A stretch of DNA of 64,000 nucleotides from positions 1 through 64,000 of the forward strand of contig NZ_JAUSCF010000034.1 in assembly GCF_030651625.1 (NCBI RefSeq), read 5' to 3'. The stretch's first letter is position 1. Each line of letters starts with the position of its first letter. The position numbers and the translations under genes are program-made. Below, piece after piece: positions 1 to 7,868 of the stretch. This DNA comes from Hydrogenophaga sp. (GTDB taxonomy: Bacteria > Pseudomonadota > Gammaproteobacteria > Burkholderiales > Burkholderiaceae_C). Under the pieces are notes generated by a model, which had not been told where the DNA came from, did not search any database, and saw only the letters and a list, made by a program, of their open reading frames with translations.

Positions 1-345
1 CCGCGAGGCTCCAAGACGCTAGAGACAGTGCTCGCGGCAGAGCGGGATCGCATTCAGGCCGCCTTGCCCAGGGGCAGCCGGGTGGTGGTGCTCGACGAGC
101 GGGGCACCGCATTGTCAACACTGGCGCTGGCGCAACAACTGAAGCAATGGCAGCTCGACAGTGACGACGTGGCGCTGATCATTGGCGGTCCCGACGGGCT
201 GGATCCAGACTTCCGGGCCAGTGCGCATCAGCGCATTCGCTTGTCGGACCTGACGCTTCCCCATGCCATGGTCCGCGTGCTCCTGATCGAACAGCTCTAC
301 CGGGCCTGGTCGGTCAATGCCAATCATCCGTACCACCGAGAGTGA
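1..345 (+). CDS. rlmH: 23S rRNA (pseudouridine-1915-N3)-methyltransferase RlmH, 5' truncated
   Basis: This is the end of the gene for the SPOUT-class enzyme that methylates N3 of pseudouridine 1915 in helix 69 of 23S rRNA, acting on assembled ribosomes. The frame is open from the first base (it starts PRGSKTLET), so the GTG at 28 is internal. About 40 N-terminal residues lie outside the window, judging by the usual length of about 155. The cofactor-binding loop (LIIGGPDGL) and the characteristic end ([16 protein letters not shown]) are intact. maf follows 72 bases later on the same strand, a common Betaproteobacterial arrangement. Confidence 0.95.
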   Translation, partial: PRGSKTLETVLAAERDRIQAALPRGSRVVVLDERGTALSTLALAQQLKQWQLDSDDVALIIGGPDGLDPDFRASAHQRIRLSDLTLPHAMVRVLLIEQLYRAWSVNANHPYHRE

Positions 346-417
346 ACTTTTTGACCCCTATGCTCCAGCGCCGCGCGGGTCGCTGCCCGGCGGTGAAGCG
401 CGTATCAACGCGACCCT

Positions 418-1035
418 ATGACTGATTTCATCTACCTGGCTTCCCAGAGTCCGCGGCGCTTGCAGCTGTTGGAGCAATGGGGTGTGCCGTGCAAGCTCTT
501 GCTGCCCGATGCAGACGAGGATGTTGAGGCGCTGGAAGCAGTGAAGCCTGGTGAAAAGCCCGCAGCTTACGTACAGCGCGTCACTGGCCTGAAGCTCCAG
601 GCGGCGCTGGCTCGCCTCAAGCAGCGCGGATGGCCGCCTTCGCCAGTGCTGTGTGCTGACACCACGGTGGCGCTGGGTACCCGCATTCTTGGCAAGCCTG
701 AGGACAAGGCGGATGCCATGCGCATGCTGGCCGATCTGTCTGGGCGGCGTCATCGGGTGCTGACGGCGGTGGCTGTGGGCCGACCGTCCCAGCGGGGCGA
801 CAAGGTGTGGTCGGCCTTGTCGACATCATGGGTGGCGTTTGCGCCCTTGACCCAGGGTCAGATCCGTCGTTATGTTGAAAGCGGCGAGCCCATGGGGAAG
901 GCGGGGGCGTACGCCATCCAGGGGCTGGCCGCGCTGTGGACGAGCCACATCAGTGGCAGCTATTCAGGCATCATGGGGTTACCTGCGCACGAGACAGCGC
1001 AGGTGTTGAATGCCGCCGGCGTCCTCCTGGGATGA
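418..1035 (+). CDS. maf: Maf family nucleoside triphosphate pyrophosphatase
   Basis: A cytoplasmic house-cleaning enzyme of 205 residues that hydrolyses non-canonical or excess nucleoside triphosphates (dTTP/UTP or modified bases) to monophosphate and pyrophosphate. The N-terminus carries the Maf signature LASQSPRR, in which the Ser-x-Arg contacts the phosphates. The catalytic acidic stretch CADTTVALGTRILGKPED and the motif GKAGAYAIQG later in the protein are also present. Length is normal. It probably shares a transcript with rlmH. In many relatives the ribonuclease G gene rng follows; here a convergent MFS gene follows instead. Which Maf subfamily (YhdE or YceF type) it belongs to was not settled. 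Confidence 0.93.
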   Translation: MTDFIYLASQSPRRLQLLEQWGVPCKLLLPDADEDVEALEAVKPGEKPAAYVQRVTGLKLQAALARLKQRGWPPSPVLCADTTVALGTRILGKPEDKADAMRMLADLSGRRHRVLTAVAVGRPSQRGDKVWSALSTSWVAFAPLTQGQIRRYVESGEPMGKAGAYAIQGLAALWTSHISGSYSGIMGLPAHETAQVLNAAGVLLG

Positions 1036-1133
1036 AAAACCCAAAGCCGGCCCGGCGGTGCCCCTGGATGGGACCGTTTCAGGCGTGATAGGTCTCGCGC
1101 TGCGCGGTGTAGCAATCAGGATGAACCTGTGCT

Positions 1134-1169
1134 CAAACAACATCGTGGCTTCGGCCCCGATGTTGTTTG
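1134..1169. terminator. Hairpin with UUCG tetraloop between convergent maf and MFS genes
   Basis: Arms CAAACAACATCG (1134-1145) and CGATGTTGTTTG (1158-1169) are perfectly complementary. One T/C mismatch follows, then GGC and GCC closing a TTCG loop (C-UUCG-G). No long T tract follows on either strand, but the arms are A- or T-rich at their outer ends. It lies in the 171-base gap between the 3' ends of two convergent genes, so a bidirectional terminator is the simplest reading. Confidence 0.6.
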
Positions 1170-1206
1170 CGTTTGCCCTCGCCGCCTCTGTGGCACAGCG
1201 ATCAGC

Positions 1207-2406
1207 TCACGCCTTGACCGCCAGGCTGCCATTCGGCGTTGCTGATTCGCTTCGTGACAATCGGCTGGGCCAGACCAGCAAGGCCGCCAGCAAGGCCAGC
1301 GCGATGTCCACCAGCCACAGGGTGGTGTCGCTGCCGGTGCGCTCGGCGGCCCAGCCGCCCAGCCAGATGCCGGCAAACGAACCGAGCTGGTGCACCAGCA
1401 TGACCACACCAAACAATGTGCCCAGGCGCTCCACCCCGTGCTGGCGCGCGACCAGTTGCGTGGTGGGTGGCAAGGTGGCCATATGCGTGGCCCCCATGAC
1501 CACGGCAAAGGCGGTCAGCACCAGGGGTGTGCTGGGCAGCAGCAACAGCGCGCCCACGCCCAGCGCGCGCATCAGGTACAACGCCACCAGCAAGTGCGCC
1601 GAGTCGTGGCGCTTCATGGCCAGCCCCACCGCCACGCTGCCCACGATGTTGGCGGCACCCGCCACCGCGATCCAGGTGCCGGCCAGGGAAGCGGGCAGGC
1701 CACAGCGCTCGATCACGCCGGGCATGTGCACCGCCAGAAAGCCGACGTGAAAGCCACACACGCCAAACGTGAAGCTCACGCGCCAGAAGCGCAGGTCGCG
1801 CATCACATCGCCCACCGGTTGCGACGGCCGCGCCGCAGGTTGATTCGCTGGCCGGCGAAACGGTCTGGCCAGCGGCAAGGCCACCAGACTGATCAAGGCC
1901 GTGGCGAGCAGCGCATGGACCCAGCCGGCGCTGTCCAGCAAGGCCTGCGTGGCCGGGCCCAGCAACAGCTGACCCAGCGATGCGCCCGCGCCAACGATGC
2001 CCACCGCCAGGCCCATGCGGGCCGCGGGCACGGCACGCCCCACTTCGCCCACCAGCAGACCATTGCTGCCCACGGCACTGCCGGCCGTGGCGGCGGCCAC
2101 CATCGACAGCGCGACCGCCGCAGGCACCGGCCATAGCGCGGGCACTGCCGTGGTCAGCATGAGCAGCCAGGCACCGGCCACGATCACGCGAGCAGCGCCG
2201 AAGCGGTCGGCCAGCAGGCCCACCACCGGTTGGGAAAAACCGATGGCCAGCTGACCGAGCGCCAGGGCCAGGCTCAGGCCGGTCAGGCCAATGCCCGATG
2301 CGGTATTCAAAGGCGAGACGAACAGGCCGAACGACGAGCGCGTGCCCATCACCAACCCCATGAGCAGGGCCGCGGCGAAGACCATGCGCCAGGCACGGGC
2401 GTCCAT
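1207..2406 (-). CDS. MFS transporter
   Basis: A 399-residue inner-membrane carrier of the major facilitator superfamily. About twelve hydrophobic segments are visible, in two halves separated by a basic central stretch (ARPFRRPANQPAARPSQ). The loop motif GLLADRFGAARV between helices 2 and 3 is the classic MFS signature. The N-terminal pattern GTRSSFGLFVSPL resembles carriers of the oxalate/formate and monocarboxylate type, but the substrate cannot be named. The start chosen is ATG at 2406, which shares one base with the stop of the DUF1127 gene (TGATG), suggesting coupled translation. A GTG at 2409 is the alternative. It converges on maf. Confidence 0.85.
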   Translation of the reverse strand: MDARAWRMVFAAALLMGLVMGTRSSFGLFVSPLNTASGIGLTGLSLALALGQLAIGFSQPVVGLLADRFGAARVIVAGAWLLMLTTAVPALWPVPAAVALSMVAAATAGSAVGSNGLLVGEVGRAVPAARMGLAVGIVGAGASLGQLLLGPATQALLDSAGWVHALLATALISLVALPLARPFRRPANQPAARPSQPVGDVMRDLRFWRVSFTFGVCGFHVGFLAVHMPGVIERCGLPASLAGTWIAVAGAANIVGSVAVGLAMKRHDSAHLLVALYLMRALGVGALLLLPSTPLVLTAFAVVMGATHMATLPPTTQLVARQHGVERLGTLFGVVMLVHQLGSFAGIWLGGWAAERTGSDTTLWLVDIALALLAALLVWPSRLSRSESATPNGSLAVKA

Positions 2407-2696
2407 CACCGACCGCCCTGGCGGCGAGCGCGCCGCACGCGCTCGCGCGTCATGGGTGCAAGGCCTTCGGCCTCGGCCCAGTGCGACGCGTGTTCGCTGG
2501 CCGACATGCCCAGGTCGCGCAGGGTGATGGCATCAAGCCTTTGAAAGTCCGCCGCGTCGCGCTGCAGGCGCCGGGTCCGCTGCCAGGCCTGCCACCCTTG
2601 GGTGACACGACCCAGCAGGTGCCCAATACCGTGGGGGAGAGGAGCGCGTTGGGCGGAAAGACGGTTGGTGATCGAAGGTGGGGTGTGGGTGTTCAT
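2406..2696 (-). CDS. DUF1127 (YjiS-like) small protein
   Basis: A 96-residue basic protein whose C-terminal half matches the short DUF1127 pattern: a helix followed by RLDAITLRDLGMSASE. Members are small, often Arg-rich, and in Alphaproteobacteria have been linked to RNA metabolism and phosphate or carbon starvation; a role here is unknown. The start is the ATG at 2696 (MNTHTPPS). An upstream in-frame extension would run through the hairpin at 2718-2742 and is rejected. Its stop overlaps the MFS start, so the two are probably cotranscribed. Confidence 0.75.
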   Translation of the reverse strand: MNTHTPPSITNRLSAQRAPLPHGIGHLLGRVTQGWQAWQRTRRLQRDAADFQRLDAITLRDLGMSASEHASHWAEAEGLAPMTRERVRRARRQGGR

Positions 2697-2717
2697 GGTG
2701 TTTACTTGGGGTGGGAG

Positions 2718-2742
2718 GCCCTGCTGCACCGTGCAGCAGGGC
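2718..2742 (-). terminator. Perfect 11-bp inverted repeat downstream of the EamA gene
   Basis: Arms GCCCTGCTGCA (2718-2728) and TGCAGCAGGGC (2732-2742) are separated by three bases. It lies 45 bases past the end of the EamA permease gene and 22 bases before the start of the DUF1127 gene, all on the minus strand. There is no T tract. It could end the first transcript or act as a hairpin in the leader of the second. Confidence 0.5.
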
Positions 2743-2787
2743 ATGGAACGGAAGCGGGGTGGCCGGGTGGTCGCCTGGCTGCCCGGT

Positions 2788-3714
2788 CTACAGACCGGTG
2801 CTGCGCCGCACACCCATCACTCGCAGCGCCAGACCGAACGCAGGGCGGATGGGCAGCAGACCGGTGGCCAGCGCACAGCCGAGCAGAATCGTTGCGCCAC
2901 CCAGAACCAGCTCGGCCGTGACCGGCTCACCCAGGAAGAGGTGTGCCCAGGTGGCAGCAAACGCGGGGATCAGGAAGGTCACGGTGGTCGCACTGCTGGC
3001 CCCGGCGCGCTGCACCAGCCGGAAGAAGATCGCCTTGGCGAAGCCGGTGCACAACACGGCCAGCATGCCGGCCGCGATCCAGCCAGAAGCGCTGGGGAAG
3101 ACCCCAGGCCAGGTGGCCGCCGCCGGGCCCGCGAGCAGCACCGTCGCCACCATCTGGCTGCCTGCGGCCAGGACCACGGGATTCACATCGGTCAGGTAGC
3201 GGCGCATGAGGTTGGCAGCCGTGCCGTACGAGGCAGCTGCCAGCAGGCAGGCCGCCAGGCTCCAGAAGCCGAAACCGGTGCTGCCGTCGGCGCCCCCTTG
3301 GCCCGTGACCACCAGCGCCACGCCCGCAAAGGCAATCAGAAAGCCGAGCCAGCGCCCGCCACTGGTCGCCTGCCCCAGCCAGACCATGGCCACCAGGGCG
3401 GCAAAGATCGGTGTGGTGGCATTGATCAGGCTGGTGATGGCGGCCGGCACCTGCTGGCTGGCGAAGCTCAGACAGGCGTAGGGCAGCGCGATACCTGTCA
3501 AGCCCACCGCCAGCATGGCCACGGGGTGTACCTGCAGCGCACGCCAGAGCGGGCGCCAGCCCACCAGCGGCACCAGCACCAGTGCACCCCCCGCCGCCCG
3601 AATCGCCGTGAGCACCACGGGGCCGAACTCGGGGACGGCTGAGCGCATCCAGACGAACGAGGCGCCCCAAATGGCGGCCAGCATCAACAGCCGCAAGACG
3701 TCTGGCGCGCTCAC
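2788..3714 (-). CDS. EamA/DMT family permease
   Basis: A 308-residue inner-membrane protein of the drug/metabolite transporter superfamily, with ten predicted helices formed by two EamA repeats. Visible marks are the start LLMLAAIWGASFVWMRSAV, the repeat-1 end ITSLINATTPIFAALVAMV and the equivalent repeat-2 stretch ATTVTFLIPAFAATWAHLF. Members usually export amino acids or other metabolites; no substrate can be assigned. The start chosen is GTG at 3714, preceded at a good distance by GGAGGG. A longer upstream frame exists, but it reads through a 44-base leader repeat that also precedes another gene near 61.76 kb. Confidence 0.85.
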   Translation of the reverse strand: MSAPDVLRLLMLAAIWGASFVWMRSAVPEFGPVVLTAIRAAGGALVLVPLVGWRPLWRALQVHPVAMLAVGLTGIALPYACLSFASQQVPAAITSLINATTPIFAALVAMVWLGQATSGGRWLGFLIAFAGVALVVTGQGGADGSTGFGFWSLAACLLAAASYGTAANLMRRYLTDVNPVVLAAGSQMVATVLLAGPAAATWPGVFPSASGWIAAGMLAVLCTGFAKAIFFRLVQRAGASSATTVTFLIPAFAATWAHLFLGEPVTAELVLGGATILLGCALATGLLPIRPAFGLALRVMGVRRSTGL

Positions 3715-3754
3715 GGGGCTACCCTCCGTACTGCGCACTGCAGGGCTGAGCGCC
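3711..3754 (-). repeat. 44-base dispersed leader repeat, copy 1 (ends on the GTGA start)
   Basis: Read on the minus strand, this block ends ACGGAGGGTAGCCCCGTGA and contains the ribosome binding site and start of the EamA gene. A second block at 61756-61799, also ending on a GTGA start, matches it at 39 of 44 positions. If translated, both give the same spurious stretch [13 protein letters not shown], which would mislead start calling. Confidence 0.75.
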
Positions 3755-3961
3755 ATTCTTGAAAGCATGGGCCAGCGACCAGGCGGTCCGGCATGCGGGA
3801 GGCCCCTTCGCGCGGACAAGGCCACGCGCGGGTGAGGAAGTGGTTGTGCGGGTTCATGGCGAAAAACTCCGAAGAGGGTGATGGCGCGGTGCAGCGGGAA
3901 TGGCACGCTGTGCCGCGCAGAGGCCTTCAGCGGGTGGGGCAGGCGCCCACCCGCTGCTCGG

Positions 3962-4936
3962 TCAGGCCGCCAGTGGCAAGGGCAGCTCGGGCTGTTGCGG
4001 CACCGCGTAAGTCAATGGCGCCAGGGCGTTGTGAATGCGCGCGGCCTGTGCCTCGTTGAGCATCGAAAACAGGACCTTCTGGAATCGCGGCTCCATGACG
4101 CCGGAGACGATGTATTGCCAGCGATAGGCCTTGAGCACGGTGGCTTCGATCTGCGCGGCGCGCCCGGCGTCCGACGCCATGCCGGCGATGCGACAGAAGT
4201 AGTTCGCATCGGCCTTTGCCTGGGCCTGCAGGATGCCGTCGACCGCGCCGACCAGCGCGATCAGGTCCTCCACCGCAGCGTCGCGCTCGGCCTCGCTGAG
4301 CTTGGCGTTTTCCTTGACGAGTTCGATCTCGTCCAGGATGGCGTGCTGCGACTCTTCCTTCCAGTGGAAGAGGAAAACGTCCTTCCACAGCTCGGACAGG
4401 TTGTCCTGGGGCTCGATGCTGGCGCGGTAGTGGGCCTGGGTGAACAGCTCGATGTCGAGCGTGAGGGCCAGCACCGCCCAGGTGCTCTTGGACAGCACGG
4501 CCTGAGCCACGGCATTGGCTTCGGCGGTCTGCACGTAGCCGGGCGGCATGTCGGCAGCCATCATGGTTTCAAGCCGACGGAACAGTTCCTGGTGCTTGAT
4601 CTCCTCGTCGGTCATGCGCACCAGGGCCTCCAGTGCCACCTGATCGCCCAGCCAGTGTTCGCGGCTGATCTCCAGCACCTTGGCGCCGATGAAGCGCTCC
4701 ACCAGGCCAAAGATGTAGGCGTAGGTGCGCCCCTGTACCTGGCTGAGCAGGCGCTTGTCCGCAGGGCTCAGGAAGGGCAGTTCGTTGACCAGCGACAGGC
4801 CGCTGGGCAGGAAGTTTTTCGTGTAGTCGAAGCGGCGGCCACGGATCAGGTCGCGTTCAATTTCCCAGCGCACGCGCTTGGAGACTTCGATGACCTTGGC
4901 GTAGCGATCGCTGGAGGCAGAAACTTGGGTAGACAT
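3962..4936 (-). CDS. Ferritin-like di-iron carboxylate protein
   Basis: A 324-residue, mostly helical, soluble protein. Two E-x-x-H type metal motifs (DEEIKHQELF near residue 120 and EESQHAILDEIE near residue 195), plus acidic helices carrying VERFIGAKVLE and DIELFTQAHY, fit a four-helix di-iron centre of the ferritin/ribonucleotide-reductase R2 superfamily. This suggests an O2-using oxidase, oxygenase or iron-handling protein. I do not recognise a specific characterised member. The start is ATG at 4936 behind GAGGAAA; the longer frame to 5059 lacks such a site. It is divergent from the response regulator gene at 5149, with about 210 bases between starts. Confidence 0.6.
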   Translation of the reverse strand: MSTQVSASSDRYAKVIEVSKRVRWEIERDLIRGRRFDYTKNFLPSGLSLVNELPFLSPADKRLLSQVQGRTYAYIFGLVERFIGAKVLEISREHWLGDQVALEALVRMTDEEIKHQELFRRLETMMAADMPPGYVQTAEANAVAQAVLSKSTWAVLALTLDIELFTQAHYRASIEPQDNLSELWKDVFLFHWKEESQHAILDEIELVKENAKLSEAERDAAVEDLIALVGAVDGILQAQAKADANYFCRIAGMASDAGRAAQIEATVLKAYRWQYIVSGVMEPRFQKVLFSMLNEAQAARIHNALAPLTYAVPQQPELPLPLAA

Positions 4937-5148
4937 GGTGATTTCCTCGGGGGTTGATGCCTGCAGCACCGCGCCGCAAGGCAGGCCTTCACTGTGTCGG
5001 CCCGAGGTATTGGCCATGTGGCTGTTGTCGCCCGAATGGTTGCCGTCGTGTATCGCCATTCTTCATTTGTGCTGACAAGGCGCGCCAGGTAACGGCCCTG
5101 TTGCCGTTTTGTATTCGGCCATTCCCAGTCCCTGGCGACGATGTCAAA

Positions 5149-5895
5149 ATGCGCCGCATGAACGCCCAGGCCAACCTGCTGATCGTGGACGACGATGCTT
5201 CCGTGCGCAGCATGCTCACCGAATACCTCGGCGGCCACGGCTACGCGGTGCGCCAGGCCGGTGACGGCAACAGCATGCGGCAGGCGATCGACGACGCACT
5301 GCCCGACCTGATCCTGCTCGACCTGCGCCTGCCCGGTGAAGACGGCCTGACGCTGGCGCGTTTTCTGCGCGAACGCTACGACGTGGGCATCATCATGGTC
5401 ACCGCGTCCAGCGACATCGTGGACCGCGTGGTAGGCCTGGAAATGGGCGCCGACGACTACATCGCCAAGCCCTTTGATCCGCGCGAACTGCTGGCGCGCA
5501 TCAAGAGCGTGATGCGCCGCATGCAGGCCCGCGAGTCGGCCCCGGCTGCGGCCACCCCGGAGCCCCAGACCGCCGCGGCCAATGGCCGTCAGCGCTTTGG
5601 CCGCTGCGAGATCGACATGGCCGCGCGGCGCATGTTCGACCTGGCGACCGAGGGACAGGAAGTGGCCATCACCGCCATGGAATACGACCTGATCAGGGTG
5701 TTTCTGGCCAACCCCAACCGCGTGCTCTCACGCGACCAGTTGCTGATGCACACCCGCAACCGCGAGTGGGAACCCTTCGACCGGTCGATCGACATCCGCA
5801 TCGGCCGCCTGCGGCGCAAGGTGGAAGCAGACCCCGATGCCGAGCCTCGCAGCATCCGCACCGTGCGCAACGCGGGCTACATGTACGTACCCTGA
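5149..5895 (+). CDS. OmpR-family response regulator (orphan)
   Basis: A two-domain cytoplasmic transcription factor of 248 residues. The receiver has the acidic pocket LIVDDD near the N-terminus, the phosphoacceptor Asp in ILLDLRLPGEDG, the switch residue in VTASSD and the Lys in DDYIAKPFD. The C-terminal winged helix is present (EYDLIRVFLANPNRVLSRDQ, then DIRIGRLRRKVE). Two starts are possible, ATG 5149 (MRRMNAQ) or ATG 5158; neither has a strong ribosome binding site. No sensor kinase is encoded next to it, so its partner must lie elsewhere. The divergent di-iron gene is a candidate target, by position only. Confidence 0.9.
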   Translation: MRRMNAQANLLIVDDDASVRSMLTEYLGGHGYAVRQAGDGNSMRQAIDDALPDLILLDLRLPGEDGLTLARFLRERYDVGIIMVTASSDIVDRVVGLEMGADDYIAKPFDPRELLARIKSVMRRMQARESAPAAATPEPQTAAANGRQRFGRCEIDMAARRMFDLATEGQEVAITAMEYDLIRVFLANPNRVLSRDQLLMHTRNREWEPFDRSIDIRIGRLRRKVEADPDAEPRSIRTVRNAGYMYVP

Positions 5896-5935
5896 CGGTG
5901 ACTTCAAATGACTGGGCCGTCGCAGCGCCGCTCCG

Positions 5936-6412
5936 TCACTTCATCGTTTCGCTCGGCGCCCGGCTCAGTTCGTTGTTCTGCGTGACCAGCACCTGCAGCA
6001 TGCGCATGAACTCTCCGCGCTGGCGTTCGGTCAGGGGTGCCAGGATCTGCTCCTGCGCGCGCAGCATGGCAGGAATGGTTCCGGCCAGGGCCTGATCGCC
6101 TGCGCGGGTGAGGAACAGCTGACGGGCACGCCGATCTTCGGGCGAGGTTCGGCGTTCCAGCCAGCCCCTGGCCTCCAGCCGGTCGACCACGCCGCCCGTG
6201 GTGGACGTGTCCAGCGCGATGTTGCGCGCCAGCGTGCGCTGGTCGATGCCGGGCTGGTTGCTCACCACCTGCAGTGCCGCGTACTGCACGGGGGTGATGC
6301 CGCTGTCGCCTACCGACTGCAGAAAGATGCCGACCGAAATCTGGTGCAGCCGCCGGATCGCGTGACCGGGCTGCAGGTCGATATCAACAGGCGAAGCGGT
6401 GGATTTTTTCAT
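5936..6412 (-). CDS. MarR-family transcriptional regulator
   Basis: A 158-residue dimeric winged-helix regulator. The DNA-recognition region reads GIDQRTLARNIALDTSTTGG and the wing LEARGWLERRTSPEDRRARQ, ending in the usual DRRA motif. It is divergent from the hydroxybenzoate/gentisate genes, with 129 bases between starts, and probably represses them with an aromatic acid as inducer. A MarR-type regulator (GenR) of gentisate genes is known in Comamonas. The ligand is inferred from context, not seen. Confidence 0.88.
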   Translation of the reverse strand: MKKSTASPVDIDLQPGHAIRRLHQISVGIFLQSVGDSGITPVQYAALQVVSNQPGIDQRTLARNIALDTSTTGGVVDRLEARGWLERRTSPEDRRARQLFLTRAGDQALAGTIPAMLRAQEQILAPLTERQRGEFMRMLQVLVTQNNELSRAPSETMK

Positions 6413-6448
6413 GGCGAGAAAGGGCCTGGATTTCGACCGGATTTGGCG

Positions 6449-6477
6449 TTTCCGGATATTAGCACTACACTTATAAT
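6449..6477 (+). promoter_or_regulatory. Candidate promoter for the gentisate operon
   Basis: A perfect TATAAT sits at 6472-6477, with a weak -35 (TTTCCG, 6449-6454) 17 bases upstream and the monooxygenase start 64 bases downstream. The AT-rich stretch CACTTATAATGAG is unusual for this GC-rich DNA and contains the small palindrome TTATAA. It is the likeliest place for the divergent MarR protein to bind. Confidence 0.5.
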
Positions 6478-6541
6478 GAGTATGCTGACGATTTACCTTG
6501 TCAGATGCCGATCACTCACATCCGCGCAGAGGAGACAACCC

Positions 6542-7747
6542 ATGAACGCAAGCCCTTCTGAACTTCCCGTGCTGGTGGCAGGCGGTGGCATTGGCGGCCT
6601 GGCAGCCGCGCTGGCCCTGGTGCGCCAGGGCTTCCATGTCCAGGTCTTTGAACAGGCACCCGAGATCGGCGAGATCGGTGCCGGCATCCAGCTCGGTCCC
6701 AACGCCTTTCATGCCTTCGATGCACTGGGGATTGGCGACAAGGCGCGGGGCCGCGCGGTCTACACCGACCACATGGTCATGCACGACGCGCTCGACGAGA
6801 CCCTGGTGGGCAGGATCGAAACCGGTGAGGTCTTCCGCCAGCGTTTTGGCAACCCCTACGCAGTGATCCACCGGGCCGACATCCACGGCTCGCTGCTCGA
6901 AGGCGCGGTGGAGACCGGCCGTGTCGAGTTCTTCACCAACACCCGCATCGACAAGGTCGAGCAGGACGAGGCGAACAAGACCGTGACCGCCATCGACCAG
7001 AACGGTAAGCGCTGGACCGGGCAGGCGCTGATCGGCGCCGACGGTGGCAAGTCGGCGGTGCGCGCGCAGTACGTGAACGACCCGCCGCGCGTGACCGGCC
7101 ATGTGGTCTACCGCGCGGTGGTCGAAAAGGCCGACTTCCCTGAAGACTTGCGCTGGAACGCCGCCAGTCTCTGGGCCGGCCCCAAATGCCACCTGGTGCA
7201 CTACCCGCTGCGTGGTGGTGAACAATACAACGTGGTCGTGACCTTCCACAGCCGCCAGGCAGAGCAATGGGGTGTGACGGACGGCAGCAAGGAGGAAGTG
7301 GAGAGCTACTTCCAGGGCATCTGCCCCAAAGCCCGCCAATTGATTGAACTGCCCAAGACGTGGAAGCGCTGGGCAACGGCCGACCGGGAGCCGATCGACA
7401 CCTGGGTGTTCGGCCGCGCCACCATCCTGGGCGACGCCGCGCACCCGACCACGCAGTACATGGCACAAGGTGCCTGCATGGCGATGGAAGATGCGGTCAC
7501 GCTGGGCGAGGCATTGCGTGTGAGTGGCAACGACTGGAACACTGCCCTGCCGCTGTACCAGAAAAGCCGCGTCACCCGCACCGCACGCATCGTGCTCAGT
7601 GGCCGCGAAATGGGCCGCCTGTACCACGCCGTGGGTGTGGAACGGCTGGTGCGCAACAGCCTGTGGAAAGGCCGCAGCCAGGAACGGTTCTACGATGCCA
7701 TGGAGTGGTTGTATGGCTGGAACGTCAACAACTGTCTGAGTCAATGA
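6542..7747 (+). CDS. FAD-dependent monooxygenase, probable 3-hydroxybenzoate 6-hydroxylase
   Basis: A 401-residue group A flavoprotein hydroxylase. It has the N-terminal dinucleotide fold GGGIGGLAAALAL, the DG motif LIGADGGKSAVRAQ near residue 165 and the GD motif ATILGDAAHPTTQYMAQG near residue 294. The stretch HLVHYPLRGGEQYN is typical of enzymes that para-hydroxylate 3-hydroxybenzoate to gentisate using NAD(P)H and O2. The next two genes are for gentisate cleavage, which favours this over the closely related salicylate 1-hydroxylases. The start ATG at 6542 has AGGAGA in front. An upstream extension to 6344 would cross the promoter and is rejected. Confidence 0.82.
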   Translation: MNASPSELPVLVAGGGIGGLAAALALVRQGFHVQVFEQAPEIGEIGAGIQLGPNAFHAFDALGIGDKARGRAVYTDHMVMHDALDETLVGRIETGEVFRQRFGNPYAVIHRADIHGSLLEGAVETGRVEFFTNTRIDKVEQDEANKTVTAIDQNGKRWTGQALIGADGGKSAVRAQYVNDPPRVTGHVVYRAVVEKADFPEDLRWNAASLWAGPKCHLVHYPLRGGEQYNVVVTFHSRQAEQWGVTDGSKEEVESYFQGICPKARQLIELPKTWKRWATADREPIDTWVFGRATILGDAAHPTTQYMAQGACMAMEDAVTLGEALRVSGNDWNTALPLYQKSRVTRTARIVLSGREMGRLYHAVGVERLVRNSLWKGRSQERFYDAMEWLYGWNVNNCLSQ

Positions 7748-7820
7748 CCCACCCCCGTCGCTTCGCTCCGCCCCTCAAGGGGCAACCCCAGCGGCCCGGC
7801 AAAGCCGGTTCCGCGGGGTT
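7748..7820 (+). repeat. Three-hairpin intergenic element, copy A
   Basis: It fills the spacer between the monooxygenase and gentisate dioxygenase genes. In the direction of transcription it starts CCCACCCCCG, has a small hairpin in GCTTCGC, then hairpin CCCC-TCAA-GGGG (7771-7782), then a long hairpin 7784-7820. The arms of the last are AACCCC, bulged A, GCGG and CCGC, GGGGTT, around an inner CCGGC-AAA-GCCGG. See copies B to G for the compensating changes. Confidence 0.85.
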
Positions 7821-7868
7821 CGCTTGAAAAGTCATCTCGCTCGAACCACGCCTCATTCTGGAGACACC

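Noticed and set aside
1010-1750. A 246-codon plus-strand frame after maf
   Set aside because: It runs through the terminator hairpin and opposite the MFS gene; Ser/Pro/Ala-rich with no motif.
6512-7744. A 410-codon minus-strand frame opposite the monooxygenase gene
   Set aside because: Antisense shadow; the plus-strand product has all flavoprotein motifs.
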